Assembly (NCBI GenBank): GCA_003022725.1
Contig: PXSQ01000027.1
Location: 1-62,657, forward strand
From: Halobacteriales archaeon SW_7_65_23
Lineage (GTDB): Archaea > Halobacteriota > Halobacteria > Halobacteriales > Haloarculaceae
Length of the DNA stretch: 62,657 nt
Direction of reading: 5' to 3'
The notes under the pieces were generated by a model, which was given only the letters and a program-made list of their open reading frames with translations, was not told the DNA's origin and ran no database searches. The stretch's first letter is position 1. Each line of letters starts with the position of its first letter. Positions 19,580-27,922 of the stretch are shown one piece after another. The position numbers and the translations under genes were made by a program.

Positions 19580-20797
19580 TCAGAACCGGGCTGGGAGATC
19601 GATCTGTTCCTGAACGGCCAGAATTGCGCCGCGCTGAGCGCTCGCGAGCAGCGCACCCCCGGCGACCGAGAGGTAACTCATCCGTCCCTGCAGTAGCGGG
19701 TTCCGGTAGGTGACAACCCGCTCGCCGGACCCGACGTCGTACCCGTCGAACCCGTTCTCACGGCCGACGTACGCTACGCCGCTGCCGACGACGGGCCGTG
19801 GCCCGCCCGCCGGGGCCGACCACAGCCGCTCGCCCGTCGCGGCGTCGAACGCGAGCAGTTGCTCGCCGCTTTTTGCCAGGACTACGCCGTCGGCGACCGC
19901 GAGCGATACCGCCCAGTCGGTGGTGTCGGCCGTCCAGGCCTCCTCCCAGTCCTCGTCGACCGCATGGAGGCGGTTCTCGCTGGTCCCGACGAAAGTCAGG
20001 TCGTCGCCAATCGTCGGCCGACCGGGCCGCCCCGCCGTCTCGTAGCGCAGTTCGCCGGTGCTCTCCTCGCTGTCGAGGGCGATTTCTTCGAGGCCGTGCT
20101 CCTCGAGGAACGCGCTCCCGCGGGACCCGACCACCCGGTCGGCGCCGACCGCGACGTGCGTCGACTGCACGGGAGCGGTCGATTCGACCTCGCCGGTCGC
20201 CGCGTTGAGGGCAACCACGCTCGCCGGGGCGCTACTGGCGGCCCGCGACTTGAGGTACAGCCGGCCGTCGCGCACCAGGGGTGACGTTCTGAACCCGCCG
20301 GCGACACCCAGCTGTGCCCCCTCCTCGGCCCCGCCCAGGTCCGTCCGCCAGCGTCGCTCGCCCGTCGTGCGGTCGAACGCGACCACCTGTGGCTCGAGGA
20401 CCGTTGCCGTGAACACGCGCTCGTCGTCGGTTGCCAGCACGCCGCTGACGACCGACCCCGGAACCGACGCCCGCCAGCGCGTCGTGCCCGTTGAGGCATT
20501 GAGCGCGTGGATCCGGGGTCCTTCGCTCGACAGTTCGAGGACAGCAACCGTATCCCCGGCGACGAGCGGCGCCGAGTCCGTCGAAGGGAGCTCGTCACGC
20601 CAGCGCGTCCGCTGGGTGAACTGCGGCCCTCTGTCGGCAGTTCGGTTGGTGTTCGCCGCGTCGCCGCCGTGCTGGTACCAGCGCCCCTTGATCGGCGTCG
20701 TCCCCCGCGCGGCGCCGGCCGCCGCCCCGGCGGTCACCGCTGCAGACCCCGCAAGCATCCCCCGCAGGAACCCCCGGCGTGAAACGTCCCGTGTCAT
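19580..20797 (-). CDS. PQQ-binding-like beta-propeller secreted protein (Tat signal)
   Basis: SRRGFLRGMLAGSAAV twin-arginine signal; repeated ALNASTGTTRWRA / FDRTTGERRWRTDLGG / FDAATGERLWSAP. Confidence 0.88.
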   Translation of the reverse strand: MTRDVSRRGFLRGMLAGSAAVTAGAAAGAARGTTPIKGRWYQHGGDAANTNRTADRGPQFTQRTRWRDELPSTDSAPLVAGDTVAVLELSSEGPRIHALNASTGTTRWRASVPGSVVSGVLATDDERVFTATVLEPQVVAFDRTTGERRWRTDLGGAEEGAQLGVAGGFRTSPLVRDGRLYLKSRAASSAPASVVALNAATGEVESTAPVQSTHVAVGADRVVGSRGSAFLEEHGLEEIALDSEESTGELRYETAGRPGRPTIGDDLTFVGTSENRLHAVDEDWEEAWTADTTDWAVSLAVADGVVLAKSGEQLLAFDAATGERLWSAPAGGPRPVVGSGVAYVGRENGFDGYDVGSGERVVTYRNPLLQGRMSYLSVAGGALLASAQRGAILAVQEQIDLPARF

Positions 20798-21179
20798 ACC
20801 TCCCAGCTTTTGCGAGCAACGGAAAAAGTATGACGGTGAGCCAAACGCTGATTTCACTCTCATCGCAGGAGAGCGTGGGGCAACTGTAGAACGTGGAGAC
20901 CACCGACAGTTCGACCCGGTTTCTGCCGGCGTCACTATCCACCGCGTTACTGCCGACTACACAATCGTCATCCTGGCGGACTGAAAGGGCGAGGCGGGCT
21001 CGCGTCAGCGGAGCGACGCTGAGGAGGCCCTATTCGAGCGAGTGAAACGAGCGAGAATATCCTGCTCAGCGGGCGCGAGCGCGCCGAGGGCTTTCTCCGA
21101 GTGAGTCCTACCAGTTGCTTCGAACTCAATTCCTAGCCAGAACCGGTACGTTTGCCTGCCTTGGAGCCAACACAGAAGT

Positions 21180-21458
21180 ATGAGCGAGCCAGTGACCGTC
21201 ACAGCCGGGGAGATCACGGCGGAGTACCGCGAGACCGACACCGAGCGCCAGCTCACCTTCTCCGCCGACGGCCGGACGGCGACTGTCGCCCAGAACGTGG
21301 AGGGGTATGCCATGCTAAAAGTCCGGGACGGCCCCGACGGCGACGAACTGGAGCGGTACTATGGGTTCGACATGGCGCTGGATCACGCCGCGGAGCTGCT
21401 GGGCGTCTCCCCGCAGGACCTGCCCGTTCCCAACCCCGCCGAGGATATGGGGATGTGA
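21180..21458 (+). CDS. Small conserved haloarchaeal protein, unknown function
   Basis: 93-codon ORF MSEPVTVTAGEITAEYRETDTERQLTFSADGRTATVAQNVEGYAMLKVRDG... Confidence 0.75.
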   Translation: MSEPVTVTAGEITAEYRETDTERQLTFSADGRTATVAQNVEGYAMLKVRDGPDGDELERYYGFDMALDHAAELLGVSPQDLPVPNPAEDMGM

Positions 21459-21653
21459 TACTGGTGGCTGTACGTACGTGAAAACTCGAACTGAGAATCC
21501 AGGCGGAACAGGTCTGTCTCCGCAGATAGACAGCCAGACGTGATTCAGGTACGCCATGCCGTCCCAACTCCCGTTGTTCGGGCCATGACACAGCCGATGG
21601 ACTGTCCTGGCACTGGACGGAGTCACGTCTGGCTGTCTAGCAGAGACTGGTGA
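21459..21653. mobile_element. Family D element (D2) carrying nested family B, right end interrupted by family C
   Basis: TGA|TACTGGTGGCTGTACGTACGTGAAAACTCGAACTGAGAATCC...GCAGATA[B4]TAGCAGAGACTGGTGA. Confidence 0.85.
21529..21637. mobile_element. Family B element nested in D2 (B4), 109 bp, TA duplication
   Basis: GCAGATA|GACAGCCAGACGTGATTC...GTCACGTCTGGCTGTC|TAGCAG; uninterrupted D reads GCAGATAGCAG. Confidence 0.92.
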
Positions 21654-21761
21654 TACTGTCGGACGTGACTCTGTGTCACATTGTGACACTCTCCTGGCTG
21701 TATTCGCACGGTTGAACGGCTAAACGTGACGCGTGACTCCACGAAATTACGTCCGACAGTA
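21654..21761. mobile_element. Family C element (C1), 108 bp
   Basis: TACTGTCGGACGTGACTCTGTGTCACATTGTGACAC...CCACGAAATTACGTCCGACAGTA. Confidence 0.9.
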
Positions 21762-21855
21762 TCAGCGACCGCGACGCAACCTCGCCCTTTCAGTCCGCCA
21801 GGGGCGTTGATTGTGTCGCCTGCAGGATTGCGGTGGATTGCGGCCGGTCGCCGAC

Positions 21856-22063
21856 TCACTCCTCGGCCATCTCCCGGGCGGCAGCGCTGTCGGCAGACTC
21901 CGCCCGGTGGGCGCCGCGGGCGATCTGCCGGCAGTAGCCCATCGCGGCGAGGGCGGCCGTCTCGCCGGTGCCGGTCACGTCGACGTCGATCTGGGTGGCG
22001 ACCCAGGTGCCGTCGTCGCGTTCGGTCAGCGAGAGCAGGGTGTGGCCACGCTGCGTGCTGTGC
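21856..22063 (-). pseudogene. C-terminal part of a small haloarchaeal protein, no clear start codon
   Basis: EHSTQRGHTLLSLTERDDGTWVATQIDVDVTGTGETAALAAMGYCRQIARGAHRAESADSAAAREMAEE*; no usual start upstream in frame. Confidence 0.4.
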
Positions 22064-22098
22064 TCACTCGCAGTGAACCGCCTCGCTACGCTCGGCGG
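22064..22098. repeat. Paired micro-hairpins
   Basis: TCACT-CGC-AGTGA (22064-22076) and CCGCC...GGCGG (22078-22098). Confidence 0.6.
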
Positions 22099-22101
22099 AT
22101 G

Positions 22102-22539
22102 CTATCGTTCCTCGGAGTCCAGCACCCGGATCTGGTCCCCACGGACCGTCACGGGAATCGGGACCGTCGCCTCGTACAGTTCGACGGTCACCTGGTCTTT
22201 GCCCTCGTCGATGCGCTGGACCTGGGCCTTCTCGCCCTTGAACGGCCCGGCGATGAGTTCGACGATGTCGCTCTCGGCGATGCCCTCCACGTCGGGCGTC
22301 GGCGAGAGGAAGTGTTCGACCTCCGCCATCGAGGTCTGACCCTCGACGACGCCGCGGGCGTGGGGGATCTCGTCGAGGATCCGCTCGAACACCGAGTCGT
22401 CGTCGGCCTCGACCATCACGTAGGAGGTGACCGAGTCGGGCGCGAGCGCCGCGTGGATCGACGACTCCTCACGGTTGATGATCATGTCGGCGACTGTCTG
22501 CTCCTGGCTGGCCGTCGTCTTGACCGCGTAGATGCCCAT
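22102..22539 (-). CDS. spt5: Transcription elongation factor Spt5
   Basis: NGN-KOW: MGIYAVKTTASQEQTVADMI...IAESDIVELIAGPFKGEKAQVQRIDEGKDQVTVELYEATVPIPVTVRGDQIRVL. Confidence 0.95.
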   Translation of the reverse strand: MGIYAVKTTASQEQTVADMIINREESSIHAALAPDSVTSYVMVEADDDSVFERILDEIPHARGVVEGQTSMAEVEHFLSPTPDVEGIAESDIVELIAGPFKGEKAQVQRIDEGKDQVTVELYEATVPIPVTVRGDQIRVLDSEER

Positions 22540-22554
22540 CCTGGACCACCCGCG

Positions 22555-22728
22555 TCAGGGCCCTCCGGGCACGAAGCTCATGAACAGGAAAATCATGAAC
22601 CCCATAAACCCGACGAGCAGGATGCCGACGCCCGCGATCTTCGCGACCTGGCTGAACTCCTCCCAGGACGGGGTGCTGGCGAGCTTCAGCACCCGAATGT
22701 ACGAACTGAGATCCGTTGGCGTGTTCAT
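22555..22728 (-). CDS. secE: Protein translocase SecE/Sec61-gamma subunit
   Basis: [57 protein letters not shown], upstream of spt5. Confidence 0.9.
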   Translation of the reverse strand: MNTPTDLSSYIRVLKLASTPSWEEFSQVAKIAGVGILLVGFMGFMIFLFMSFVPGGP

Positions 22729-22894
22729 ACGCGACGGTTCTCGCTGCTCGCTTTTCTATGTATTGGTTGGGGGCGGGCGAAACATTCGATGAAATTTTCC
22801 GGGTAGGGCCGCTCTCGCGGCGGGATACTGGCTGACGGTTGCTGGTAGTGCTGTTGCGACGACGGTTCGTAGATCGCCGAACCGGAAAACGGGA

Positions 22895-24058
22895 TTATTC
22901 GACGTAGTCGATGTCGTCGCCGAGTTCCTTGGCGGCGCGTTCCTGCTCGGCCTCGCTCTTGCCGTAGATCTGCGGGCTCTCGACGCCCGTGACGACGATC
23001 ATCGTCTCCATCTTGCCCTCGAACTCCTGGTTGACGGAGGCGCCCCAGATGATGCGGGCGTCGGGGTCGATCCGGTCGTAGATCTCCTCGACGACGCCCT
23101 CCGCTTCCTCGATGGACATGTCCGGACCGCCGACGACGTTGACCAGCGCGGAGTTGGCACCGTCGAACTCCACGTCCAAAAGCGGCGAGCGGAGTGCGGA
23201 GCGGATGGAGTCCTGGGCCTTGTTCTCCGAATCGCTCTCACCGAGGCCGATCATGGCGACGCCGCCGTTCTCCATGATCGTCCGGACGTCGGCGAAGTCG
23301 ACGTTGACGAGGCCGGGCTTGGTGATCAGTTCGGTCATCCCCTTTACCGACCGCATCAGCACGCGATCACAGATCTTGAACGCGTCCTGCAGCGGCATCG
23401 ACGGCGCGTAATCGAGCAGCCGGTCGTTGGGCACGACGATGACGGTGTCCGAGACCGAGCGGAGTCGTTCGAGGCCGGCGTCGGCGTTCGCCCGCCGTCG
23501 CTCACCCTCCGCGGTGAACGGGATCGTGACGATCGAGATGGTGAGCGCGCCGGCGTCCTGGGCAGCCTGGGCGATCACCGGCGCCGCGCCCGTGCCGGTG
23601 CCCCCACCGAGGCCCGCCGTGACGAACACCATATCGGAGCCGTCGATCGCCTGCTGGATGTCCTCCATGTTCTCCTGGGCGGCCTCCTCGCCGATCTTGG
23701 GGACCGACCCCGCGCCGCGGCCACCGGTCCGCTTGCGCCCGATGAGGATCTTCGTGTCCGCGGTCACCTCGTCGGCGAGGTGCTGGGCGTCCGTGTTCGC
23801 CGCGACCAGTTTCGCCCCGTGGATCCCCTCCTCCATCATCCGCGTGACCGTGTTGCCGCCGGCACCCCCACAGCCGACGACCGTGATTTTCGTTTCGAGA
23901 TCTTTGACGACGGACGCGAGCTCCTCGTCGGTCATCTGCCCCGACGTCGATGGCTCCTCCGCCGTCGTCCCGCTGGTGGTGTTCTGCCCGCCCTCCTCGC
24001 GGGCCTCCTCCCGTTCCTCTTCGGCCTCGTCGATGGCGTCGTCAATAATCGAGTCCAT
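22895..24058 (-). CDS. ftsZ1: Cell division protein FtsZ (FtsZ1-type by secE/spt5 neighbourhood)
   Basis: [51 protein letters not shown]. Confidence 0.95.
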   Translation of the reverse strand: MDSIIDDAIDEAEEEREEAREEGGQNTTSGTTAEEPSTSGQMTDEELASVVKDLETKITVVGCGGAGGNTVTRMMEEGIHGAKLVAANTDAQHLADEVTADTKILIGRKRTGGRGAGSVPKIGEEAAQENMEDIQQAIDGSDMVFVTAGLGGGTGTGAAPVIAQAAQDAGALTISIVTIPFTAEGERRRANADAGLERLRSVSDTVIVVPNDRLLDYAPSMPLQDAFKICDRVLMRSVKGMTELITKPGLVNVDFADVRTIMENGGVAMIGLGESDSENKAQDSIRSALRSPLLDVEFDGANSALVNVVGGPDMSIEEAEGVVEEIYDRIDPDARIIWGASVNQEFEGKMETMIVVTGVESPQIYGKSEAEQERAAKELGDDIDYVE

Positions 24059-24365
24059 GATTTAAGTAGTTCTTAATAGCGAGGGTATTATAGTTTTTCC
24101 CCACGCGTCAGACGAGTGTCAGACGCGCGTCCGTGAGTTCCTCTGGAGATAGCGAGTGTATCTCCAGGCGAAAAGAGGGTGTGTTTCTGCGGGCGCGAGA
24201 CCAGCGGCTGCGACCCTATCGAGCCATCATAAGCCCTTGCTAAAGAGGACACACTGGCTCGTTGCCACCGTCGCCACGACTTCGCTTTCCAGTACACGCA
24301 CATGTTCGCGCTGTTCGTCGCCGCGTCTGCGATGCCCCTGTTGGAAACCAGCGTGACCGGGCTGA

Positions 24366-24445
24366 TAGTGATTATTGTGACTGTTTACCGGGTCGACCGC
24401 ACGCAGTACCGCGGTCGATCCCGGAACGACTCACAATAATCACTA
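24366..24445. mobile_element. Family A short variant (A4), 80 bp
   Basis: TGA|TAGTGATTATTGTGA...TCACAATAATCACTA|TGA with internal hairpin GGGTCGACCGC...GCGGTCGATCCC. Confidence 0.9.
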
Positions 24446-24487
24446 TGAGACACCAACAGTTATTAGAAACAAATCCAAGCTGTACGC

Positions 24488-26344
24488 GTGGCTAGTAGTC
24501 TGCTCCCCGCGGTTGCGTCCATACTCATCCTCGGGCTCGCCGCGCAACTGCTCGCCAACCGACTGCAGGTCCCGAGTGTCGTCTTCTATCTCCTCGTCGG
24601 GATCGCTCTCGGGCCGGAAGTGTTCGGACTCGTCACGCTCGAAACGTTTGGCGAGGGGCTGGAGACGATTGTGGGGATCAGCGTCGCGATTATCGTCTTC
24701 GACGGGGCGTTTGCGCTCAAAGTCGAGCGGGTTCGGGAGGCGGGGACGACGGCACTCCGGCTGGTGACGGTCGGCGCAGTGGTGATGTTCATCGGAACGG
24801 CGGTTGCGATCCGGGCGCTCGAAGGAACCGAGTGGGAGATCGCGCTCCTCGCGGGGGCGCTGCTGGTCGCGACTGGGCCGACGGTCATCACGCCGATTCT
24901 CGAGATCGTTCGGGTCAGAGAGCACGTGGCAGCGGCCTTAGAGACAGAGGGGATCATCAACGACGTTACTGCCGCAATCGGGGCGGTCGTCATCTTCGAG
25001 ACGCTGCTGTTGGACGACCTCGGCGTGCCAGCGACAATCCTCTCCTTTCTCCAGCGGTTCGGTATCGGTGTCGCGTCCGGGATGCTCGCCACGCTCATCA
25101 TCTACGTGCTGCTCGAAAGCGATATCGCACCCGAACGGGAGGTACAGGCCGCTCGCTTCCTGATCCTCTCGGCTGCAATCGGTCCGTTCGCGCTCGCGGA
25201 GGCGTTCGCTGCAGAGGCCGGCATCGCGGCGGCAGCGACCGCCGGCATCGTGCTCGGCAACCTCGAACTCGACCACGAGGAGGAGATCGAGGAGTTCGCC
25301 CGGAACGCGACGCTGATCGTCCTGTCGTTCGTGTTCGTCTCGCTTGCGGCACTGATCGAGTTCGACGCGATCCTAGAACTCGGCGTCGGGGCGATCCTGC
25401 TCGTGCTCGTCGTCATGCTGGTGTTGCGGCCGCTGGTGGCGATCATCTCCACGATCAGCGTCGAGCGGTTCTCCTGGTCCGAGCGGCTCTTTCTCGCAAG
25501 CGTCGGGCCACGAGGGATTATTCCGGCGAGCGTTGCGACGCTGTTTGCCATCGAACTCGAACTGGCCGGGAACGTCGAAGCGGGGCAGATACTCGTCGGG
25601 ACGGTGTTCGCAGTCATTCTCGCGACCGTCGCAATCGAAGGCGGGCTAGCACGACAGATCGGAGACCTACTCGGAGTGAGTCCAATGCGCACAATCATCG
25701 TCGGGGGCGGCCGGGTCGGTCGGGCGCTCGCGGAACGACTGGAGAACAGGGGCGAGTTCGTCATCATCGTCGAGGACGACCAGACGGAGATAGAGCGGTC
25801 ACGCGCTGCCGGGTTCACCGTCCACGAGGGCGACGGCACGGAGACGGACGTGCTGCGCAGTGCAGGCATCGACGGTGCCAAGATCATCGTTGCAGCGACG
25901 CGGGACGACGACCAGAACCTGCTGATCTGCCAGCTCGCGCTCTCGAAGTTCGGTATCGGGTCGGTGTACTCGCGGGTCAACGATCCCGAGAACGTCGGCG
26001 CGTTCGACAGCCTCGACGTGAGGGCGATAGACTCCTCGACGGCGACTGCGGTCGCAATCGACGACGAGATCGAGCGCCCGGCGCTCACCCACTGGATGAA
26101 CGAGATCGGCGACGGCCACGACGTCCAGGAGATCGAGATCACGGCGGAGGATCTGATCGGGAGATCCATCGAGGAGGTCAACGCCGAGATACCGGACGGC
26201 TGTATCGTCGCCACCATCGGCCGGGACGGCGAGGCACACGTCCCCAAAAGCGAGGACACCCTCCAGCGGCACGACCACGTAACGTTTCTCGGCGACGCCG
26301 ACGCCGTCAGGCGTGCGATGAAACGCTTCCACCCGCACGACTGA
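24488..26344 (+). CDS. Cation:proton antiporter with C-terminal TrkA-N/TrkA-C domains
   Basis: Multi-TM CPA1-like region; RTIIVGGGRVGRALAERLENRGEFVIIVEDD; EDLIGRSIEEVNAEIPDGCIVATIGRDG. Confidence 0.92.
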   Translation: MASSLLPAVASILILGLAAQLLANRLQVPSVVFYLLVGIALGPEVFGLVTLETFGEGLETIVGISVAIIVFDGAFALKVERVREAGTTALRLVTVGAVVMFIGTAVAIRALEGTEWEIALLAGALLVATGPTVITPILEIVRVREHVAAALETEGIINDVTAAIGAVVIFETLLLDDLGVPATILSFLQRFGIGVASGMLATLIIYVLLESDIAPEREVQAARFLILSAAIGPFALAEAFAAEAGIAAAATAGIVLGNLELDHEEEIEEFARNATLIVLSFVFVSLAALIEFDAILELGVGAILLVLVVMLVLRPLVAIISTISVERFSWSERLFLASVGPRGIIPASVATLFAIELELAGNVEAGQILVGTVFAVILATVAIEGGLARQIGDLLGVSPMRTIIVGGGRVGRALAERLENRGEFVIIVEDDQTEIERSRAAGFTVHEGDGTETDVLRSAGIDGAKIIVAATRDDDQNLLICQLALSKFGIGSVYSRVNDPENVGAFDSLDVRAIDSSTATAVAIDDEIERPALTHWMNEIGDGHDVQEIEITAEDLIGRSIEEVNAEIPDGCIVATIGRDGEAHVPKSEDTLQRHDHVTFLGDADAVRRAMKRFHPHD

Positions 26345-26453
26345 TAGTGATTGTTGTGATTATTTTCGGAGTCGCATCGCATTCTCGGGAGTTTCACGGG
26401 CTGACACCGGCGTCTGATGGGTCGACGGCGGTAAAGACTCACAACAATCACTA
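26345..26453. mobile_element. Family A element (A5), 109 bp
   Basis: TGA|TAGTGATTGTTGTGATTATTTTCGGAGTCGCATCGC...GTAAAGACTCACAACAATCACTA|TGA. Confidence 0.95.
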
Positions 26454-26463
26454 TGAGAGGCAG

Positions 26464-27831
26464 TCAGTCAGTGAGCGAGAACCGCGTTTCCTGCTCGACC
26501 CGCACGACGCCCGGCGGGATCTGCTCGCCGTCGACTTCGACCGGTTCGCCGTCTGCCAGCCGGCCGAACGCCGGCCCCTCCGGGATGCCGAGCGACCGGG
26601 CGCGCTCCGGATCGAACACCGTCTCCCTGGCGACGGCGGCGTCCCCGTCGCGCTCGACGCTGTCGTAACGCTGCCGGAGAGTATCGAGCAACTGGTCGAC
26701 GATGCGTTCGCGCTCGTGTTCGGCTGCGAGAACCGCCGGACCGGTCGGCCGTGTCCCGCCCTGGTCGGTCCCGAACGCGAGTGCCGTCTCCGCGAGTGCG
26801 GCGTAGGTCGCCTCGCGGTCGATGCCCCGCACCTCGTCGAGCAGCGCCGTGGGAAGGTCGACGACAGCGAACTCGCCGTCGATGCCGTCCGTGGCCCGCT
26901 CGCCGAACCGGAGTCCGTCCTCGACTGACTGGACCGCCTGTTCGATGCGGCGGACGAGTCCGAGGTCGACGCCGTCGGTCTCCCTGACCCAGGTTTCCGA
27001 GACGGCACGACAGTCGAGGGCGGCGAGCGCCTCCCGGACCGCCGGCCGGTCGCCGTCGATCAGCGCGTAGGCCGCACGGCTCGCTTCGACGGCCGCGGCG
27101 AGCACGTCGCGGTTCGCCGGGTCGTCGAGGTCACCGAGCGCGTCCAGCCCCCAGTCGGCGGCGACGTGGCCGATTGCCCAGTCGGTTTCCCGGATCACCC
27201 GCTCGAAGCGCGGCGCGTAGTGACCCCCGCCGACGCCGACAAGCTGTCGCCGGCTCCAGTCGCCACCGTTCTCGGGTTCGCGGTCCGGCTCGACGCCCTG
27301 CAGGTCAAGAATCGCCCGTGCGACCGCTCGCGCCGCCTCGGGGTCTTCCCACTCCGCCTCGCTGCTCCCGACTTCGACGAACATCGACGGCGCGCCGACA
27401 GCGGTCGGGCCGTGGTGGGTACACTCCATGCCGACCTCGTAGCGTTCGGGTGCATGCTCATCCAGGCGTGCGAGTACGTGAGCGTGCGCGTTCGGGCAGG
27501 CACGGGCGAACGCGCCCGCCTCGCCGCCGTGGTCGGCAGGGCCGAAGTTGCCGGTGTGGTGGGCCGTCAGCAGCCGCCCGGTCTCCCCGGAGTGCTTGGA
27601 GGCAAACGCCAGCAGCGACGGGTCGTCGAAGGCGTCGGCGGGGCGGTCGAGGTGGAGGTGGGGGCCGTCGAACTCCCGGAGTTGGACGCCGTCGCGCTCG
27701 TAGACAGTGCCGCCACCGTCGCCGTCCGGGCGGCTGGAGTCCTCGCGCCGGTTCCACGCCGCGATATCGAGCAGTTGCTCGCCGATGTGGGCCGATGCCT
27801 CGTCCGCACGCGAGATGACGATGCCGAGCAT
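26464..27831 (-). CDS. dtdA: D-aminoacyl-tRNA deacylase (DtdA/GEK1 family)
   Basis: MLGIVISRADEASAHIGEQLL; LTAHHTGNFGPADHGGEAG; ECTHHGPTAVGAPSMFVEVGSSEAEW; GVGGGHYAPRFERV. Confidence 0.92.
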   Translation of the reverse strand: MLGIVISRADEASAHIGEQLLDIAAWNRREDSSRPDGDGGGTVYERDGVQLREFDGPHLHLDRPADAFDDPSLLAFASKHSGETGRLLTAHHTGNFGPADHGGEAGAFARACPNAHAHVLARLDEHAPERYEVGMECTHHGPTAVGAPSMFVEVGSSEAEWEDPEAARAVARAILDLQGVEPDREPENGGDWSRRQLVGVGGGHYAPRFERVIRETDWAIGHVAADWGLDALGDLDDPANRDVLAAAVEASRAAYALIDGDRPAVREALAALDCRAVSETWVRETDGVDLGLVRRIEQAVQSVEDGLRFGERATDGIDGEFAVVDLPTALLDEVRGIDREATYAALAETALAFGTDQGGTRPTGPAVLAAEHERERIVDQLLDTLRQRYDSVERDGDAAVARETVFDPERARSLGIPEGPAFGRLADGEPVEVDGEQIPPGVVRVEQETRFSLTD

Positions 27832-27922
27832 AGCGTGACTCGTGCTATCGTACCCTGGTCGGAGCGAGCGCTAAAGCGCGTCGGTATCGCACCGCGAGAA
27901 GAGGCCGACTCGCCAGTGACGG

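Noticed and set aside
21000-21100. GAGCGAGTGAAACGAGCGAG and CTCAGCGGGCGCGAGCGCGCCGAG short palindromes
   Set aside because: Same generic GAGCG-type intergenic palindromes; not tied to the four element families.
24240-24365. Short frame ...FAFQYTHMFALFVAASAMPLLETSVTG* ending on the TGA of element A4
   Set aside because: No plausible start codon or recognisable family; not counted among the stop-codon cases.
24832-26928. 698-aa plus-strand ORF overlapping the antiporter and DtdA genes
   Set aside because: Alternate-frame, Arg-rich translation running through a family A element; not protein-like.
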